Below are positions 12,363-12,716 of a stretch of 12,716 nucleotides of DNA, piece by piece (positions within the stretch are counted from its first letter, which is position 1; each line of letters opens with the position of its first letter). The notes below the pieces were generated by a model that was not told where the DNA came from, ran no database searches, and was given only the letters and a program-made list of their open reading frames with translations. Origin of the DNA: Saprospiraceae bacterium (lineage in GTDB: Bacteria; Bacteroidota; Bacteroidia; Chitinophagales; Saprospiraceae); NCBI GenBank assembly GCA_027031185.1, contig JALVEF010000191.1, forward strand, positions 1 to 12,716, given 5' to 3'. Made by a program: the position numbers and the translations under genes.

Positions 12363-12716
12363 TCATTTTTCATTTTTAATTGATCTATCCGTATCGCACT
12401 CCTTCAGCCGTTCCCGCACAAAATCTATCGGCACATAGTCCTGCCTATTGCCCCAGGCATTGTTGATAAAGTTGATAATATTGGCAATGGAGATATCATC
12501 CAGCCCTTCATTAGCCGGCATGCGCTGCAAATCAAACCGGCGCCCATTGACCACGACAGGCGTATCCAGACCGTAGCGGATCAGGCAGGGCAATTGCCGC
12601 TGGTGGTTCCGCAGATAATCCGACTGCCGCAACGGTGGTATCAAGTCCTCCAGCCCCCGCCCGTCCGTACCGTGACAACCTGCACAGTGCTTGCGGTATG
12701 CCAACATACCCTGACC
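12363..12716 (-). CDS. c-type cytochrome, N-terminus cut by window edge
   Basis: At least 117 residues of a mono-heme cytochrome c domain; the frame stays open to the right edge, so the signal peptide and true start lie outside. The heme-binding CAGCH (C11, C14, H15 counted from the edge) sits in the usual GMLAYRKHCAGCHGTDGRG setting, and M66 in LQRMPANEGLDDISIANI is the likely axial methionine, followed by the final helix INFINNAW. Such domains carry electrons in the periplasm, alone or as the end of larger oxidoreductases. The acidic and basic tail after the domain is short. An ATG at 12707 is inside the domain and is not the start. The stop codon is four bases from copy 4 of the 58-bp element. 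Confidence 0.9.
   Translation of the reverse strand, partial: GQGMLAYRKHCAGCHGTDGRGLEDLIPPLRQSDYLRNHQRQLPCLIRYGLDTPVVVNGRRFDLQRMPANEGLDDISIANIINFINNAWGNRQDYVPIDFVRERLKECDTDRSIKNEK

Overview
The window looks like chromosomal DNA of a Bacteroidota bacterium, probably a moderately GC-rich Saprospiria-type lineage. The evidence is the recurring TAnnTTTG -7 promoter box (one copy with a TTG exactly 20 bases upstream), the near absence of Shine-Dalgarno sequences, an ECF sigma gene paired with a membrane protein ending in an outer-membrane barrel-like domain, a secreted DUF1573 protein, and a hybrid sensor protein. The lineage is inferred from style, not from a search.

Layout. Positions 1-3976 hold four minus-strand genes: a queuosine-precursor transporter (VUT/YhhQ) translationally coupled to a secreted protein of unknown function, then an NAD-dependent epimerase/dehydratase, then an M17 leucyl aminopeptidase cut off by the window start. 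Positions 4212-7871 hold four plus-strand genes: surE, an ECF sigma factor, a possible anti-sigma/outer-membrane-barrel fusion, and a secreted DUF1573 protein with a good promoter and terminator. Positions 7920-8546 are a gene-free, hairpin-rich block. A GNAT (spermidine/spermine acetyltransferase-like) gene follows at 8547-9020. A minus-strand hybrid histidine-kinase-like gene (9245-11215) is divergent from a polyprenyl diphosphate synthase (11303-12262). A minus-strand c-type cytochrome runs off the right edge.

Three observations stand out. First, a 58-bp imperfect palindrome occurs in three full copies (5073, 7920, 12301) and one half copy (7988). Each full copy lies just 3' of a gene and in the same orientation as that gene, and the differences between copies keep RNA pairing (as G-U) only on the sense strand. 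This points to a 3'-UTR RNA element rather than a passive DNA repeat. Second, the hybrid sensor keeps a full set of catalytic residues only in its C-terminal receiver: the phospho-accepting His is Phe, the ATP-binding boxes are eroded, and the first receiver has Glu at the Asp position. Third, the protein next to the ECF sigma factor joins a duplicated 28-residue cytoplasmic motif, one membrane helix, a long Pro-rich linker and a C-terminal barrel-like domain, which suggests a one-protein trans-envelope sigma regulator.

The remaining genes are ordinary housekeeping or metabolic functions with no clear shared pathway. No tRNA, rRNA, CRISPR array, transposase or phage gene was seen.
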